A stretch of DNA of 64,000 nt, from NCBI RefSeq assembly GCF_021190955.1, contig NZ_JAIOAO010000002.1, positions 124,001 to 188,000 of the forward strand, written 5' to 3'. Shown here in pieces: positions 8,029-17,924 of this stretch (position 1 is the stretch's first letter; each line of letters starts with the position of its first letter). The notes under the pieces are model-generated. The model made no database searches and was not told the DNA's origin. It saw only the letters and a list, made by a program, of their open reading frames with translations. A program made the position numbers and the translations under genes. Source of the stretch: Parachryseolinea silvisoli. GTDB taxonomy: Bacteria; Bacteroidota; Bacteroidia; Cytophagales; Cyclobacteriaceae.

Positions 8029-8208
8029 ATGATCCAAACGATTCTGATCCTGGCGATTTTTGCGGGCGCCGTGGCCTATTTGGGCAGAATGGTGTATCGT
8101 TCGTTCCGTGCCAAGGCGTCGGGCGCAGGTTGCGCCTCGGGGTGTGGCAAGTGTGGCGCGGTGGATTTTAATAAGATCGAACAGCAGCTGCGGCAAAAGG
8201 GCATCTAA
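8029..8208 (+). CDS. FeoB-associated Cys-rich membrane protein-like peptide
   Basis: 59-residue peptide: one N-terminal TM helix (MIQTILILAIFAGAVAYLG), a basic stretch, then a Cys-rich segment C-x3-C-x2-C (CASGCGKC) and a short acidic/basic tail. This matches the small FeoB-associated Cys-rich peptides often found beside ferrous iron transporters. No feoA or feoB is in the window, so it is either an orphan or has another metal-related role. The ATG at 8029 was chosen because the TM helix starts there; the frame extends 12 codons further upstream without a better start. Confidence 0.75.
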   Translation: MIQTILILAIFAGAVAYLGRMVYRSFRAKASGAGCASGCGKCGAVDFNKIEQQLRQKGI

Positions 8209-8210
8209 CG

Positions 8211-9281
8211 TTACGCCCAGACCTTCGCTCCCTCCGTGCAATTTTTACACATCTCTATTTCGCTGCGCGACCGCATGAGCGTTGCGCGGAAGTCCTGATA
8301 GGCAGGTCCCCGCCAGATCTCTTCAAAGCTTTGTTGATTTAGATCGCCCAGCACATGGTGCGCGTCTTTGTCAAAGCAGCACGGCACAATCTTTCCATCC
8401 CACGTGATGACACAACTGTGCCACATTTTCCAGCAATGATTGTCGAGGCTGTTCTTGATGCCATAGGTACCGTCGACCTTCTGATAGTAACGTGCGTATT
8501 TGTCTTGTGTGGGAATGAGGTCAGATCCGTTTTCGTAGTCGTATATCTGCGCGGTTTTGAGCAACACCTGGTCTACGCCTAATTCTTTTGCCAGTGCATA
8601 GACTTCGGGTATCTGATGTTCGTTGGGCTTCACCACCAGGAACTGGAAGATGACGTGTGGTGTCTTTGCTTTTAATTTTTTCTTCCACGCCAATACATTT
8701 CGCGCACCCTCTAACACTTTGTCGAGATTGCCACCGACACGATACGATTGATAGGTGTCCTGGGTGGTGCCGTCGATGGAAATAATCAGGCGATCGAGGC
8801 CCGACTCCACGGTAAGCCTGGCGCGTTCTTCGGTCAGATAATGTGCATTGGTAGATGTAGCGGTATAGATACCTTTGCGCGAAGCATACTGCACCATGTC
8901 CAGAAAGTCGGGATGCAGGTAGGGCTCACCCTGAAAATAAAAGGTGAGGTAGCTGAGCGACGGCGCCAGCTGATCGATGACGTTTTGAAACAAGGCTTTG
9001 CCGAGCATTCCGGTGGGCCGCGTAAATGATCGCAGACCGCTGGGGCATTCGGGGCAGCGCAGATTACACGATGTGGTGGGCTCGAAGGAGATACTGATGG
9101 GAAGTCCCGCCATGTTGGGAGTGCCCGTGAGGCGCGAGCGCTGGTAGCTGGTGTATATCCGGGCTGCATTCCACGCCCGCGTTGCGGTCGTTTTGGAAGC
9201 AAAATTCAGCCGGTCATTCCATCCACCCATCATGCGTGCAAGATAGTCGGTAAAAGGCGCTTTCGGATGGCAGAATGTCAT
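8211..9281 (-). CDS. radical SAM/SPASM domain protein
   Basis: 356-residue iron-sulfur enzyme. The radical SAM motif CNLRCPEC (C-x3-C-x2-C) binds the 4Fe-4S/SAM cluster. The C-terminal region carries a SPASM-type set of cysteines (C-x6-C, a CC pair in IVPCCFDK, then CKNC), expected to hold one or two further clusters. Proteins of this class modify peptides or, in some families, small molecules; no precursor peptide is recognisable nearby, so the substrate is unknown. The ATG at 9281 was chosen because a GGGAAAG lies just before it; the frame extends to 9356, but that would run into the divergent gene starting at 9322. A further ATG at 9233 is possible. Confidence 0.88.
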   Translation of the reverse strand: MTFCHPKAPFTDYLARMMGGWNDRLNFASKTTATRAWNAARIYTSYQRSRLTGTPNMAGLPISISFEPTTSCNLRCPECPSGLRSFTRPTGMLGKALFQNVIDQLAPSLSYLTFYFQGEPYLHPDFLDMVQYASRKGIYTATSTNAHYLTEERARLTVESGLDRLIISIDGTTQDTYQSYRVGGNLDKVLEGARNVLAWKKKLKAKTPHVIFQFLVVKPNEHQIPEVYALAKELGVDQVLLKTAQIYDYENGSDLIPTQDKYARYYQKVDGTYGIKNSLDNHCWKMWHSCVITWDGKIVPCCFDKDAHHVLGDLNQQSFEEIWRGPAYQDFRATLMRSRSEIEMCKNCTEGAKVWA

Positions 9282-9321
9282 TATCTTTCCCGGCGCGTGC
9301 CGCCTTTGCACGCTTCTGTTT

Positions 9322-10491
9322 ATGAAGAAGATCGTATTTCTGTTGTTGGGCTGCATAGCCCTGCAAGGCTACTCCCAACCCCGCCAGTTGTCCGACCGGG
9401 CCACTATTTCGGTCATCACCTGCGCCCCCTGGCAAGGCGAGCTGTACTCGGCATTTGGCCATAGTGCTTTTCGCGTATATGACCCCGCACTCGGGCTCGA
9501 TGACGCCTATAACTACGGCATCTTCGACTTCGACCAACCCAACTTCTACCTGAACTTTGCGCGGGGCTATATGTATTACCAATTGGGTGCCTATTCTTAT
9601 GAACGTTTTAAGCTTCCCTATATTTACCACAACCGGTATATACACGAGCAGGAGCTGAACCTGACACCCGCACAAAAACAAAAAGTATTCGACTACCTGG
9701 AGTGGAACACCTTGCCGGAAAACGAGCACTATCGCTACGACTACTTCTACGACAACTGCGCCACCAAGATGCCGGGTGTGCTGATCAAAGCCCTCGGCGA
9801 CAGCATAGCTTTCGACGATAAACACATTACGACGCACTATTCCATTCGCGAATTGACGGACCTATACCTCCATCAGCAACCGTGGGGTGATCTGGGCATC
9901 GATGTTTGCCTCGGCTCCGAGATAGATCGCGAAGCGCCACCCTTCGACTATATGTTCCTGCCGGAATATGTCGAGCAAGGTCTTGACCATGCTACGATCA
10001 AACACGGCAACAGGTGGGCGCCACTGGTGAAGAAGAAAAATATTGTTTTTGCTCCGCGGGATGAAGATCCTGTGAAGGGTCTCCCCCATCCGCTCTATGT
10101 GTTCAGTGCGCTGGCGCTGGTTGCGATTATACTCTCGGTGGTGGATCTGAAACGGAAAAAATTATCGACGTGGTGGGATGTGTTACTGTTCGGTGCAGCC
10201 GGCCTGATCGGTGTGCTGTTGTTTGTGCTGTGGTTCGCCACGGACCACAAGTCGTCGTATAACTACAATTTATTGTGGGCGCTGCCTTTCCACATTATCG
10301 CCGTGATCGCGTTTATACGCCAGCCACGCTGGCTGACAACCTACTTCCTCGTGACAGCCATCCTCCTGGTCGTGACCCTGGTAAGCTGGCCGGTGTTGCC
10401 GCAGAAGCTCAACACATCACTTATACCCGTAGTCATTGCGCTGGCGGTACGGGCCTTTACGCAGTACCGTGTTCGCAAGGCAAAAGCATAG
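9322..10491 (+). CDS. DUF4105 domain membrane protein
   Basis: 389-residue protein. A signal peptide (residues 1-18) precedes a DUF4105/Lnb N-terminal-type periplasmic domain (about residues 28-190) with the conserved motifs SAFGHSAFRV and DNCATKMP; the His and Cys in these are candidate catalytic residues of a papain-like fold. The C-terminal part has four to five TM helices (about residues 258-380). Members of this family are widespread in Bacteroidota and poorly characterised; a role in envelope or lipoprotein processing has been suggested for related proteins. A strong terminator follows at 10511. Confidence 0.85.
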   Translation: MKKIVFLLLGCIALQGYSQPRQLSDRATISVITCAPWQGELYSAFGHSAFRVYDPALGLDDAYNYGIFDFDQPNFYLNFARGYMYYQLGAYSYERFKLPYIYHNRYIHEQELNLTPAQKQKVFDYLEWNTLPENEHYRYDYFYDNCATKMPGVLIKALGDSIAFDDKHITTHYSIRELTDLYLHQQPWGDLGIDVCLGSEIDREAPPFDYMFLPEYVEQGLDHATIKHGNRWAPLVKKKNIVFAPRDEDPVKGLPHPLYVFSALALVAIILSVVDLKRKKLSTWWDVLLFGAAGLIGVLLFVLWFATDHKSSYNYNLLWALPFHIIAVIAFIRQPRWLTTYFLVTAILLVVTLVSWPVLPQKLNTSLIPVVIALAVRAFTQYRVRKAKA

Positions 10492-10510
10492 GTCAACAAC
10501 ACTCCAACTA

Positions 10511-10550
10511 AAAAAGCCTCCCGAAGATTCTTCAGGAGGCTTTTTTCTTT
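10511..10550. terminator. bidirectional intrinsic terminator
   Basis: Stem AAAAAGCCTCC (10511-10521) pairs with GGAGGCTTTTT (10535-10545), with an inner GAAG/CTTC stem. T-tracts on both strands suit the convergent DUF4105 gene and lpdA. Confidence 0.9.
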
Positions 10551-10574
10551 ATACCCTATCGGGCAGGTACGTCA

Positions 10575-11975
10575 CTACATGTGGATGGCGCGATTTTCTG
10601 TCGCGGCGAGGCAGGCCTCTTTCACGGCTTCCATATACGTCGGGTGGGCGTGCGACATGCGCGCTACATCCTCCGCGGAAGCACGGAACTCCATGGCCGT
10701 AACACCCGCAGCGATCATATCCGCGGCACGTGCACCAATGATGTGTACGCCGAGAATCTCGTCGGTGGCTTTGTCGGCCAGGATCTTTACCAGACCGTCT
10801 GTGTCCATACTCGCCCGTGCACGGCCGAGGGCCTTGTACGGGAAGCTGCCTACTTTGTAGGCACGGCCTTGTTGCTTAAGCTGGTCTTCGGTCTGACCCA
10901 CGCTGGCCACTTCCGGCCAGGTATATACTACACCCGGAATGAGGTTGTAGTTTACGTGCGGCTTCTGACCTGCCAGCTGCTCGGCTACAAATACACCTTC
11001 TTCTTCAGCTTTGTGTGCCAGCATGGCGCCACGTACTACGTCACCGATAGCATAGATATTGTCTATGCTGGTGCGCAGGTGGTTGTCGACGGGGATCTGA
11101 CCTTTCTCGGTCTGAATACCAATTTTGTCGAGGCCGAGGCCATCGGTATAGGGCCGACGGCCGATGCTTACGAGGCAGTAGTCGCCTTTCAGCTCGACGG
11201 CGTTGCCACCATTCTTCGGCTCGGCTTTCACCACCACTTCTTCGCCTTTGTTTTCCACGGCTGTTACCTTGTGGCCCAGGTAGGTTTCAATACCCATCTT
11301 CTTGGCTACACGCGCCAGCTCTTTGCCCAGGGTGTTGTCCATGGTGGGAATGAGGCTGTCGAGGAATTCTACCACGGTAACTTTCGCGCCGATGCGCGCA
11401 TAGACCGAGCCGAGCTCCATACCGATCACACCGCCACCGATCACGATGAGGTGTTTGGGTATTTCTTTCAACTCAAGGGCCTCGGTGCTGGAGATGATCC
11501 GCTTCTTGTCGAAGGGAGCGAACGGCAGCGGCGTAGGCTTCGAACCGGTCGCGATGATCACCTTGTCGGTGGTGATGGTGCTTTCCTTGCCATCAGCCGT
11601 GGTGATCTTGATGGTGTTTTTGTCAACGAACGACCCGGTGCCGGTGTGCACCTCGATCTTGTTCTTCTTCATCAGGTAGGCGATACCGTCTACGTTGGCC
11701 TTCACCACGTCGCCTTTGCGTTTGATCATTTGTCCGAAGTTTACCTTCGGTGCGGGGATGTCGATGCCGTGCTCCGCGAAGTGTTCTTTGGCGTTGCTGA
11801 AGTGCTCGGATGAATCGAGCAGTGCCTTGGAGGGTATGCAGCCTACGTTGAGGCAGGTTCCGCCCAGGGTATTGTATTTTTCTATGATGGCTGTCTTAAA
11901 CCCGAGCTGCGCCGCGCGAATAGCCGCTACGTATCCTCCCGGGCCTGAGCCAATGACCGTGACATTGTATTGCAT
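10575..11975 (-). CDS. lpdA: dihydrolipoyl dehydrogenase (E3)
   Basis: 466-residue flavoprotein that reoxidises dihydrolipoamide using NAD+ in 2-oxo acid dehydrogenase complexes. The FAD-binding GSGPGG (residues 8-13), redox-active disulfide CLNVGC, NAD-binding GGGVIGMELGSVYARIG and C-terminal catalytic His-Glu (HAHPTYMEA) are all present; length is normal. It is the third gene of the sucA-sucB-lpdA operon, 44 bp after sucB, so it is the dedicated E3 of the 2-oxoglutarate dehydrogenase complex, though E3 may also serve other complexes. The terminator at 10511 ends the operon. Confidence 0.97.
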   Translation of the reverse strand: MQYNVTVIGSGPGGYVAAIRAAQLGFKTAIIEKYNTLGGTCLNVGCIPSKALLDSSEHFSNAKEHFAEHGIDIPAPKVNFGQMIKRKGDVVKANVDGIAYLMKKNKIEVHTGTGSFVDKNTIKITTADGKESTITTDKVIIATGSKPTPLPFAPFDKKRIISSTEALELKEIPKHLIVIGGGVIGMELGSVYARIGAKVTVVEFLDSLIPTMDNTLGKELARVAKKMGIETYLGHKVTAVENKGEEVVVKAEPKNGGNAVELKGDYCLVSIGRRPYTDGLGLDKIGIQTEKGQIPVDNHLRTSIDNIYAIGDVVRGAMLAHKAEEEGVFVAEQLAGQKPHVNYNLIPGVVYTWPEVASVGQTEDQLKQQGRAYKVGSFPYKALGRARASMDTDGLVKILADKATDEILGVHIIGARAADMIAAGVTAMEFRASAEDVARMSHAHPTYMEAVKEACLAATENRAIHM

Positions 11976-12019
11976 AAAAGTCTGAATGTCTTTATTAAGT
12001 GATTAATGACGATGTTGGC

Positions 12020-13564
12020 TTATACGCCCAGGATCAACCGGCCCGGATCTTCCAGCAGCTCTTTCACGCGCACCAGGAAGCTAACGGACTCGCGACCGTC
12101 GACAATACGGTGATCGTAAGAAAGTGCCAGGTACATGATCGGACGTACAACGATCTCGCCATTCTTTACCACTGCGCGCTCTACAATGTTGTGCATACCC
12201 AGGATCGCCGACTGCGGCGGGTTGAGGATCGGCGTCGACAGCATCGAACCAAATACACCGCCGTTGGTGATGGAGAATGTGCCCCCCGTCATCTCTTCGA
12301 TGGAGAGTTTACCGTCGCGGCCACGGGTGGCCAGGCGGATCACTTCGCTTTCGATCTGGTTAAAGCTCAGTGCTTCGGCATTGCGTATGACCGGCACGAC
12401 CAGACCACGCGGTGTGGACACGGCAATGGAAACGTCGCAATAGTCGTGGAAAATAACTTCGTCTTTGTCGATCGAAGCATTTACCGCCGGGAATTCTTTC
12501 AGGGCTACGCACACAGCCTTTGTAAAGAAAGACATAAAGCCGAGGCCTACGCCATACTTCTCTTTGAACTGATCTTTATACTTCGAGCGTAGCTCCATGA
12601 TAGGCTTCATGTCCACCTCGTTGAATGTGGTGAGCATAGCGGTCTCGTTCTTCACCGACACGAGGCGCTTCGCAATAGTCTTGCGCAGCGACGTCATTTT
12701 TTCGCGGCGCTCGGTGCGGGCACCCGCTACCGCTGGTACGGCCGGCGCGGCAACAGGCTTGCTTTCGGCAGGCTTCGATGCCGGCGCTTGTGCCTGGGCC
12801 TTCTGTGCATCTTCTTTGGTTACACGACCACCGACACCGGTGCCCGCTACCTGTCCGGCAGGGATGCCTTTTTCGTCGAGGATCTTGCCGGCTGCCGGTG
12901 AAGGATGACCGGCGGCATAGGTCTTATCGCCCGAGGCCTGTGCCGGCGCGGCAGCGGTCTCTTGCTTGGCGGAAACAGCGGCACCGTCGGTAACCTCAAT
13001 GCGGCAGATCAGGCCGCCGATCGGCAAGGTTGTGCCCGCCTGCGCTACGATGCGCAGGATGCCCGTGGCTTCGGCCGGCAGCTCGAATGTTGCCTTGTCG
13101 GATTCCACTTCGGCAATGATATCATCGATTTGTACCGTGTCGCCGTCTTTCTTCAGCCAGGTAGAGATCGTCACTTCCGTGATGGACTCGCCCACGGCCG
13201 GTACTTTCATTTCTTTTACACCACCGGTAGCCTTGGGAGCTGACGGAGCAGGTGCCGGCGTGGCGGCCGGTTTAGACGCTGCCGCAGCAGCTTCTTCTTT
13301 CTTGGGCGCAGGCGCTGCACCAGCCTGGCCGTTGGCGTCGATCTCGCAGATGACCTCACCGATCGGTACGGTCTCGCCTTGTTGTTTTACGATCTTCAGC
13401 ACACCGGCGCTTTCGGCGCGCAGCTCAAAGGTTGCCTTGTCGGACTCCAGTTCGGCGATGATCTCGTCGGCCTGTACGGCCTCGCCATCTTTTTTCAGCC
13501 AGTTGGCAATCGTTACTTCTGTAATCGACTCGCCTACGGCCGGTACTTTTATCTGTAATGCCAT
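12020..13564 (-). CDS. sucB: 2-oxoglutarate dehydrogenase E2, dihydrolipoyl succinyltransferase, with two lipoyl domains
   Basis: 514-residue E2 core of the TCA-cycle 2-oxoglutarate dehydrogenase. Two lipoyl domains (about residues 2-76 and 117-193) each have the lipoylated Lys in ESDKATFEL. Ala/Pro-rich linkers separate them from a peripheral-subunit-binding domain (about 218-257) and a C-terminal catalytic domain (about 285-514) with the His-Asp motif YDHRIVDG. Enterobacterial E2o has a single lipoyl domain and about 405 residues, so the second domain makes this protein about 110 residues longer. It lies 26 bp after sucA in the operon. Confidence 0.96.
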   Translation of the reverse strand: MALQIKVPAVGESITEVTIANWLKKDGEAVQADEIIAELESDKATFELRAESAGVLKIVKQQGETVPIGEVICEIDANGQAGAAPAPKKEEAAAAASKPAATPAPAPSAPKATGGVKEMKVPAVGESITEVTISTWLKKDGDTVQIDDIIAEVESDKATFELPAEATGILRIVAQAGTTLPIGGLICRIEVTDGAAVSAKQETAAAPAQASGDKTYAAGHPSPAAGKILDEKGIPAGQVAGTGVGGRVTKEDAQKAQAQAPASKPAESKPVAAPAVPAVAGARTERREKMTSLRKTIAKRLVSVKNETAMLTTFNEVDMKPIMELRSKYKDQFKEKYGVGLGFMSFFTKAVCVALKEFPAVNASIDKDEVIFHDYCDVSIAVSTPRGLVVPVIRNAEALSFNQIESEVIRLATRGRDGKLSIEEMTGGTFSITNGGVFGSMLSTPILNPPQSAILGMHNIVERAVVKNGEIVVRPIMYLALSYDHRIVDGRESVSFLVRVKELLEDPGRLILGV

Positions 13565-13590
13565 TCCGTTATTTTTTGATGATACGTTTA

Positions 13591-16347
13591 TCAGATTTCA
13601 AATGCCTTGTTAACCAGCTTGTCTTGCTCAACCTTGTGTACTTTCACGTAGCCTGTAGCCGGCGACGCGCTGGCTTTGCGGGATACGAACTCGAGGTTGT
13701 ACTTCGGCATCACGCGTACAATATAAGAAAGCGCGCCCATGTTTGCAGGTTCTTCCTGCGCCCATACCAGCTTGGCATCTTTATATTTCTTCAGAACAGC
13801 CTTCAGCTGTTTTTCCGGGAAGGGAGCCAACTGCTCGAGGCGGACAATGGCGGTATCTTTGGTTTTCTTTTTCTGCTGTACCTCCACCAGGTCGTAGTAA
13901 ATCTTGCCACTGCAGAGAATCACGCGGTTTACTTCTTTCGCGGACGAGATTGTCGGATCATCCAACACCTCTGCAAATGCGCCTTCTGTAAACTCCTTCA
14001 GCGGTGAAATCACGGACGGGTGACGCAACAGCGACTTCGGCGAGAACACGACTGCCGGCTTACGAAACGGCCACGCTACCTGACGGCGCAGCAAGTGGAA
14101 GAAGTTGGCCGGTGTGGTCGGGTTGGCAACCACCATGTTGTATTCGGCCGACAGTTGCAGGAAGCGCTCGGGACGACAGCTGGAGTGCTCCGGTCCCTGA
14201 CCTTCGTAACCATGGGGCAGCAGCATAACCATACCGTTCATGCGTTGCCATTTTGACTCGGCGCTCGACAGGAACTGGTCGATTATTACTTGTGCTCCGT
14301 TTACGAAGTCACCAAACTGTGCTTCCCATAACACCAGTGCTGTAGGCGACGACATGGCATAACCATATTCAAAGCCGAGTACGCCAAACTCTGACAACAA
14401 TGAGTTGTAGATGTGGAACTTGGCCTGGCTCTTATCGAGGTTGTTCAGGCCGCAGTAGGGCTCGTTGGTATTGGCATCAAAGAAGTATGCGTGACGGTGC
14501 GAGAATGTGCCGCGCTTTACGTCCTGACCCGACATACGCACAGGAGTCTTGTCGAGCAGCAGCGAGCCATAGGCCAGCAGCTCGGCTTCCGCCCAACCCA
14601 GCACCTTGTCTTCGAAGAATGCGGTTGTGCGATCTTTCAACAATTTTTCGATTTGCTTCAGCGGTTTGAAGCCTTCGGGAATTTGTGTCAGCGCCTTGCC
14701 GACTTTCTCGATCATGCTTTCTTTTATACCGGTGTCGGGCGACTTGTCAAAGTCTTCTGCCTTTGCCCAACGCATTTGCTCCCACTCTTCTTCAATCTTC
14801 TGAGGCTTGTAGGGCAGCGGTTTTTGTTTTACTTCGTTCAGGCGGTCTTGCAGCTGGTTGCGGAAGTTCTTGTCCAGCTCATCGGCCAGGGCACCGTCTA
14901 CGTCAGCGCGATCCACGAGCTTCTTGACATAGATCTCGCGCGGGTTGGGATGCTTGGCAATGATGTTATACAGCTTGGGCTGTGTGAATTTCGGCTCATC
15001 ACTTTCGTTGTGGCCGTGACGACGGTAGCACAGCATGTCAATGAAGATGTCTTTGCCAAACTTGTTGCGATACTCTACCGCCAGTGTGGCTGCAAAGTTT
15101 ACCGCCTCGGCGTCGTCGCCATTGACGTGCAGCACGGGGGCATCAACGATCTTGGCGATGTCGGTACAATAAATACTGGTACGGGCATCGTCGTAGTCGG
15201 TCGTGAAACCTACCTGGTTGTTGATGACAAAGTGAATGGTACCGCCCGTAGTATAGCCCGGCAGACCGGACATCTGTACGACTTCGTATACGATACCCTG
15301 ACCGGCCACGGCGGCGTCACCGTGGATGAGGATAGCCAGGCCTTTGGAAAGCTCACCTTTGTATTCGTCGTCGATCTGACCGCGGGTATAGCCCAACACA
15401 AGCGGATCTACAGCTTCTAAGTGTGAGGGGTTTGGCGTCAGCTTTACATAGATTTTTTGTCCCGAGGGAGTATTGATGTGGCTGGAGTACCCCAGGTGAT
15501 ATTTTACGTCGCCGTCGCCCATGGTGAGGTTCTCGGGCGTTACATTTCCTTCAAACTCGGTAAAGATCTGCTCGTAGGTCTTGCCCAGGATGTTGCACAA
15601 TACGTTAAGGCGACCACGGTGGGCCATTCCGATCACGACTTCCTTTACATCCAGCTCGGCCGCTTTATTGATGATGGTGTTCAGCGCAGGGATGGTGTTC
15701 TCGCCACCTTCCAGCGAGAAGCGTTTCTGCCCGAGGAATTTTGTGTGGAGGAAGTTTTCGAATACGACCGCTTCGTTGAGCTTGCCGAGGATTCGTTTCT
15801 TCTCGTCCTGGCTGGGGTTGTAGGAGTAATACTCCTTTTCGATCTTCTGATACAACCACGCACGGATGTCGTCGTTGCGAATGAAGTTATGTTCGAAGCC
15901 GATCGGACCGAGGTATACAGCCTGCAGCTTTTCGATGATCTTACGCAGTGTTGCACGCGGCATACCGATCTCTGACGCTACGTCAAACTCGGCGTCGAGG
16001 TCCGCGTCGGTCAGGCCTACGCTTTTGTGATCGAGGTATACTGTGTGGTTTCTCCGCTCGCGCACCGGGTTGGTGTTGGACTTGAGGTGGCCGAAGGAGC
16101 GGTATTGGAAGATGAGGTTCCGGACCTGGGTCTCTTTGATCGACATGGAGTCGGAAACCGTGGCGCCCGAGCCAACGGTCGGTACATTCGACCCATTGCC
16201 AGCACCACCGTGCTGCTGCGAGAAGTCGAACCCTTCAAAAAATTTCTGCCAGGTGGGATCTACAGAGGCAGGATCGTTTTTGTAGTTCTGGTAGAGCTGG
16301 TCAACATAACCAACGTCTGCATTGGAGATATATGAATATTTATCCAT
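13591..16347 (-). CDS. sucA: 2-oxoglutarate dehydrogenase E1
   Basis: 918-residue thiamine-diphosphate enzyme that decarboxylates 2-oxoglutarate and loads succinyl onto the E2 lipoyl group. Visible are the N-terminal E2-binding segment (residues 1-40, [18 protein letters not shown]), the ThDP/Mg motif [10 protein letters not shown] and the active-site RRHGHNE segment; length is close to the E. coli enzyme. An ATG-initiated frame continues to 16383, but the -7 box TACATTTG at 16381-16388 would start transcription near 16374, inside that extension; the ATG at 16347 (MDKYSYIS) is therefore chosen. First gene of the sucA-sucB-lpdA operon. Confidence 0.96.
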   Translation of the reverse strand: MDKYSYISNADVGYVDQLYQNYKNDPASVDPTWQKFFEGFDFSQQHGGAGNGSNVPTVGSGATVSDSMSIKETQVRNLIFQYRSFGHLKSNTNPVRERRNHTVYLDHKSVGLTDADLDAEFDVASEIGMPRATLRKIIEKLQAVYLGPIGFEHNFIRNDDIRAWLYQKIEKEYYSYNPSQDEKKRILGKLNEAVVFENFLHTKFLGQKRFSLEGGENTIPALNTIINKAAELDVKEVVIGMAHRGRLNVLCNILGKTYEQIFTEFEGNVTPENLTMGDGDVKYHLGYSSHINTPSGQKIYVKLTPNPSHLEAVDPLVLGYTRGQIDDEYKGELSKGLAILIHGDAAVAGQGIVYEVVQMSGLPGYTTGGTIHFVINNQVGFTTDYDDARTSIYCTDIAKIVDAPVLHVNGDDAEAVNFAATLAVEYRNKFGKDIFIDMLCYRRHGHNESDEPKFTQPKLYNIIAKHPNPREIYVKKLVDRADVDGALADELDKNFRNQLQDRLNEVKQKPLPYKPQKIEEEWEQMRWAKAEDFDKSPDTGIKESMIEKVGKALTQIPEGFKPLKQIEKLLKDRTTAFFEDKVLGWAEAELLAYGSLLLDKTPVRMSGQDVKRGTFSHRHAYFFDANTNEPYCGLNNLDKSQAKFHIYNSLLSEFGVLGFEYGYAMSSPTALVLWEAQFGDFVNGAQVIIDQFLSSAESKWQRMNGMVMLLPHGYEGQGPEHSSCRPERFLQLSAEYNMVVANPTTPANFFHLLRRQVAWPFRKPAVVFSPKSLLRHPSVISPLKEFTEGAFAEVLDDPTISSAKEVNRVILCSGKIYYDLVEVQQKKKTKDTAIVRLEQLAPFPEKQLKAVLKKYKDAKLVWAQEEPANMGALSYIVRVMPKYNLEFVSRKASASPATGYVKVHKVEQDKLVNKAFEI

Positions 16348-16380
16348 GGTATTTGTGAAAAGCCTTTTAGTAAGAGCGAA

Positions 16381-16388
16381 CAAATGTA
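16381..16388 (-). promoter_or_regulatory. sucA -7 box
   Basis: TACATTTG on the minus strand, a full match to TAnnTTTG, 34 bp before the chosen sucA ATG. It decides the sucA start. Confidence 0.7.
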
Positions 16389-16742
16389 GAGAACGTGTTT
16401 GAGTTTAAAAAACTGAATACTCGCGTAGCCAAATATATGCCCTATGATCCATTAAAACGATTACAAACGGTTTTGAAGATGCCAATCCCGCCCCACGGCG
16501 TCTTCGGTTTTGAGACGTCTTAAAACGGGGCATACAGGCACAAATCCGTGATAAAACGCTGTTTACCAGTTTGATTTGGGCCTAAGGCTTCAAAAAACGA
16601 CATTTACGGGCTAATCAGCACATTTTTCCCAAATATTTGCCCTGCGTAGTCGTTGATTTAGCAGAATCTGCCTTGTTGCAGCATATTGATGATGAGCAAT
16701 ATAGAAAATCGGCGTCGGATATGAATTTATATGAAAAAGGAA
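16389..16742. other. non-coding stretch between sucA and rpsP
   Basis: About 350 bp with no credible gene, flanked by divergent promoters. It contains an imperfect palindrome at 16505-16528 and several AAACGG/CGGTTTT motifs; otherwise I see nothing identifiable. Confidence 0.6.
16505..16528. repeat. 24-bp imperfect palindrome centred on GACGTC
   Basis: CGGTTTT at 16505-16511, core GAGACGTCTT, then AAAACGG at 16522-16528. Ten of twelve base pairs are symmetric. It sits between the sucA and rpsP promoters, far from both -7 boxes. Could be an operator or an RNA hairpin. Confidence 0.5.
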
Positions 16743-16750
16743 TATCTTTG
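16743..16750 (+). promoter_or_regulatory. rpsP -7 box
   Basis: TATCTTTG, matching TAnnTTTG, 49 bp before the rpsP ATG. Probably drives rpsP-rimM-trmD. Confidence 0.7.
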
Positions 16751-16798
16751 CACCCTTTAAAAATTAGGACGAGTTCCATATTTTAAATCTAAACAGTA

Positions 16799-17341
16799 AT
16801 GGTTAAAATTAGATTGGCCCGCAGAGGCCGCAAGAAACTGGCGATGTACGATGTAGTCGTAGCCGACGCCAGAGCTCCACGTGATGGACGGTTTATTGAG
16901 AAAATCGGGACCTACAATCCCCTGACGAACCCTGCTACAATCGACATCAAAGACGATCGCGCATTTCATTGGGTGATGAACGGCGCCCAGCCGAGCGACA
17001 CCGTAAAAGCAATGCTGTCGTATCGTGGTATCCTGATGAAGAAACACCTGCAAATTGGTGTGATCAAAGGTGCCCTGACACAAGAGCAAGCCGATGCTAA
17101 ATTGGCAGCATGGGTAGACGGTAAAGACGCTAAGATCCTGGCTAAACGCGAGACCCTGGCGGAGACGAAACAAGCTGCCGCTAAAGCTCGTAGAGAAGCT
17201 GAAACGAAAGTGAAAGAAGCTCGCGCGGAAGCTATCCGTCAGAAAGCGAAAGTAGCTGAAGAAGCTGCCGTTGCTGCTGCCGCACCTGCTCCTGCAGAAA
17301 GCGAAGCTGCCCCTGCAGAATCTGCAGAGCCGCAAGCTTAA
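16799..17341 (+). CDS. rpsP: 30S ribosomal protein S16 with long C-terminal extension
   Basis: 180 residues. The first 80 or so are S16 ([30 protein letters not shown]), a small-subunit assembly protein. The remainder is an Ala/Glu/Lys-rich helical extension ending in a low-complexity [15 protein letters not shown] tail; typical S16 has 80-90 residues. Longer S16 proteins are usual in Bacteroidota. The gene heads the conserved rpsP-rimM-trmD group but is separated from rimM by a strong hairpin at 17361, which probably reduces read-through so that S16 is made in excess over the two modification/assembly factors. Confidence 0.97.
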   Translation: MVKIRLARRGRKKLAMYDVVVADARAPRDGRFIEKIGTYNPLTNPATIDIKDDRAFHWVMNGAQPSDTVKAMLSYRGILMKKHLQIGVIKGALTQEQADAKLAAWVDGKDAKILAKRETLAETKQAAAKARREAETKVKEARAEAIRQKAKVAEEAAVAAAAPAPAESEAAPAESAEPQA

Positions 17342-17360
17342 TCGCACAACACCGAATACC

Positions 17361-17396
17361 AAAAATGCCAATGCTCACCGCATTGGCATTTTTTAT
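17361..17396 (+). terminator. terminator/attenuator between rpsP and rimM
   Basis: Perfect 14-bp stem (17361-17374 with 17380-17393), loop TCACC, followed by a T run. Because rimM has no obvious own promoter in the 11 bp that remain, this probably works as a partial terminator. Confidence 0.88.
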
Positions 17397-17407
17397 TACA
17401 ACACCCT

Positions 17408-17923
17408 ATGGAGTTCAACGACTATTTTAAGATCGGTTATGTGCTCAAGCCTCATGGCCTGAAGGGCGAAGTGACGATCTCCCTGGACGAGGTTGGCCCG
17501 GAGGACCTGGCCGGCATTGGTACCCTGTTCCTGGAAAAGAATAATCGCCTCGAGCCTTATTTTGTCGAATCGCTCTCCGGCGCTGGCAGCAAGGCGTATC
17601 TGAAAGTAGAAGACGTCGACACGCCCGAGTCAGCCCAGAGCATCTCCAAACGCAGCATCTATCTGCCCAAAGCCGCCCGTCCTAAATCGAGCCGCGGCCA
17701 GTTCTACGACGACGAGGTGATAGACTTTGAAGTCACAGATGCCCAGTTGGGCGCCATCGGCAAGGTTGTGGAGGTAATGAAGGCCGGCGCCAACCGCCTG
17801 CTGGTATTGGACTACTACGGCAAGGAGGTGCTGATACCGGTGAACAGCCCGTTTATTAAGAGCATAAACAAGGGTAAAAAACTGATTGCGGTAGAACTTC
17901 CAGAAGGCTTTTTGGATATATAA
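17408..17923 (+). CDS. rimM: ribosome maturation factor RimM
   Basis: 171-residue 30S assembly factor that binds S19 during maturation of the 16S 3' domain. The N-terminal RimM barrel starts [19 protein letters not shown]; the C-terminal PRC-barrel-like domain includes [18 protein letters not shown] and ends [15 protein letters not shown], as expected. It lies between rpsP and trmD, with its stop codon one base before the trmD ATG, so the two are coupled. Confidence 0.96.
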   Translation: MEFNDYFKIGYVLKPHGLKGEVTISLDEVGPEDLAGIGTLFLEKNNRLEPYFVESLSGAGSKAYLKVEDVDTPESAQSISKRSIYLPKAARPKSSRGQFYDDEVIDFEVTDAQLGAIGKVVEVMKAGANRLLVLDYYGKEVLIPVNSPFIKSINKGKKLIAVELPEGFLDI

Positions 17924-17924
17924 T

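Noticed and set aside
10581-11813. Long antisense open frame opposite lpdA (410 codons)
   Set aside because: The minus-strand lpdA frame has all family motifs; the antisense frame is a by-product of its codon bias and has no recognisable domain.
14413-15420. Long antisense open frame opposite sucA (335 codons)
   Set aside because: Same reason: the sense strand encodes a clear 2-oxoglutarate dehydrogenase E1.
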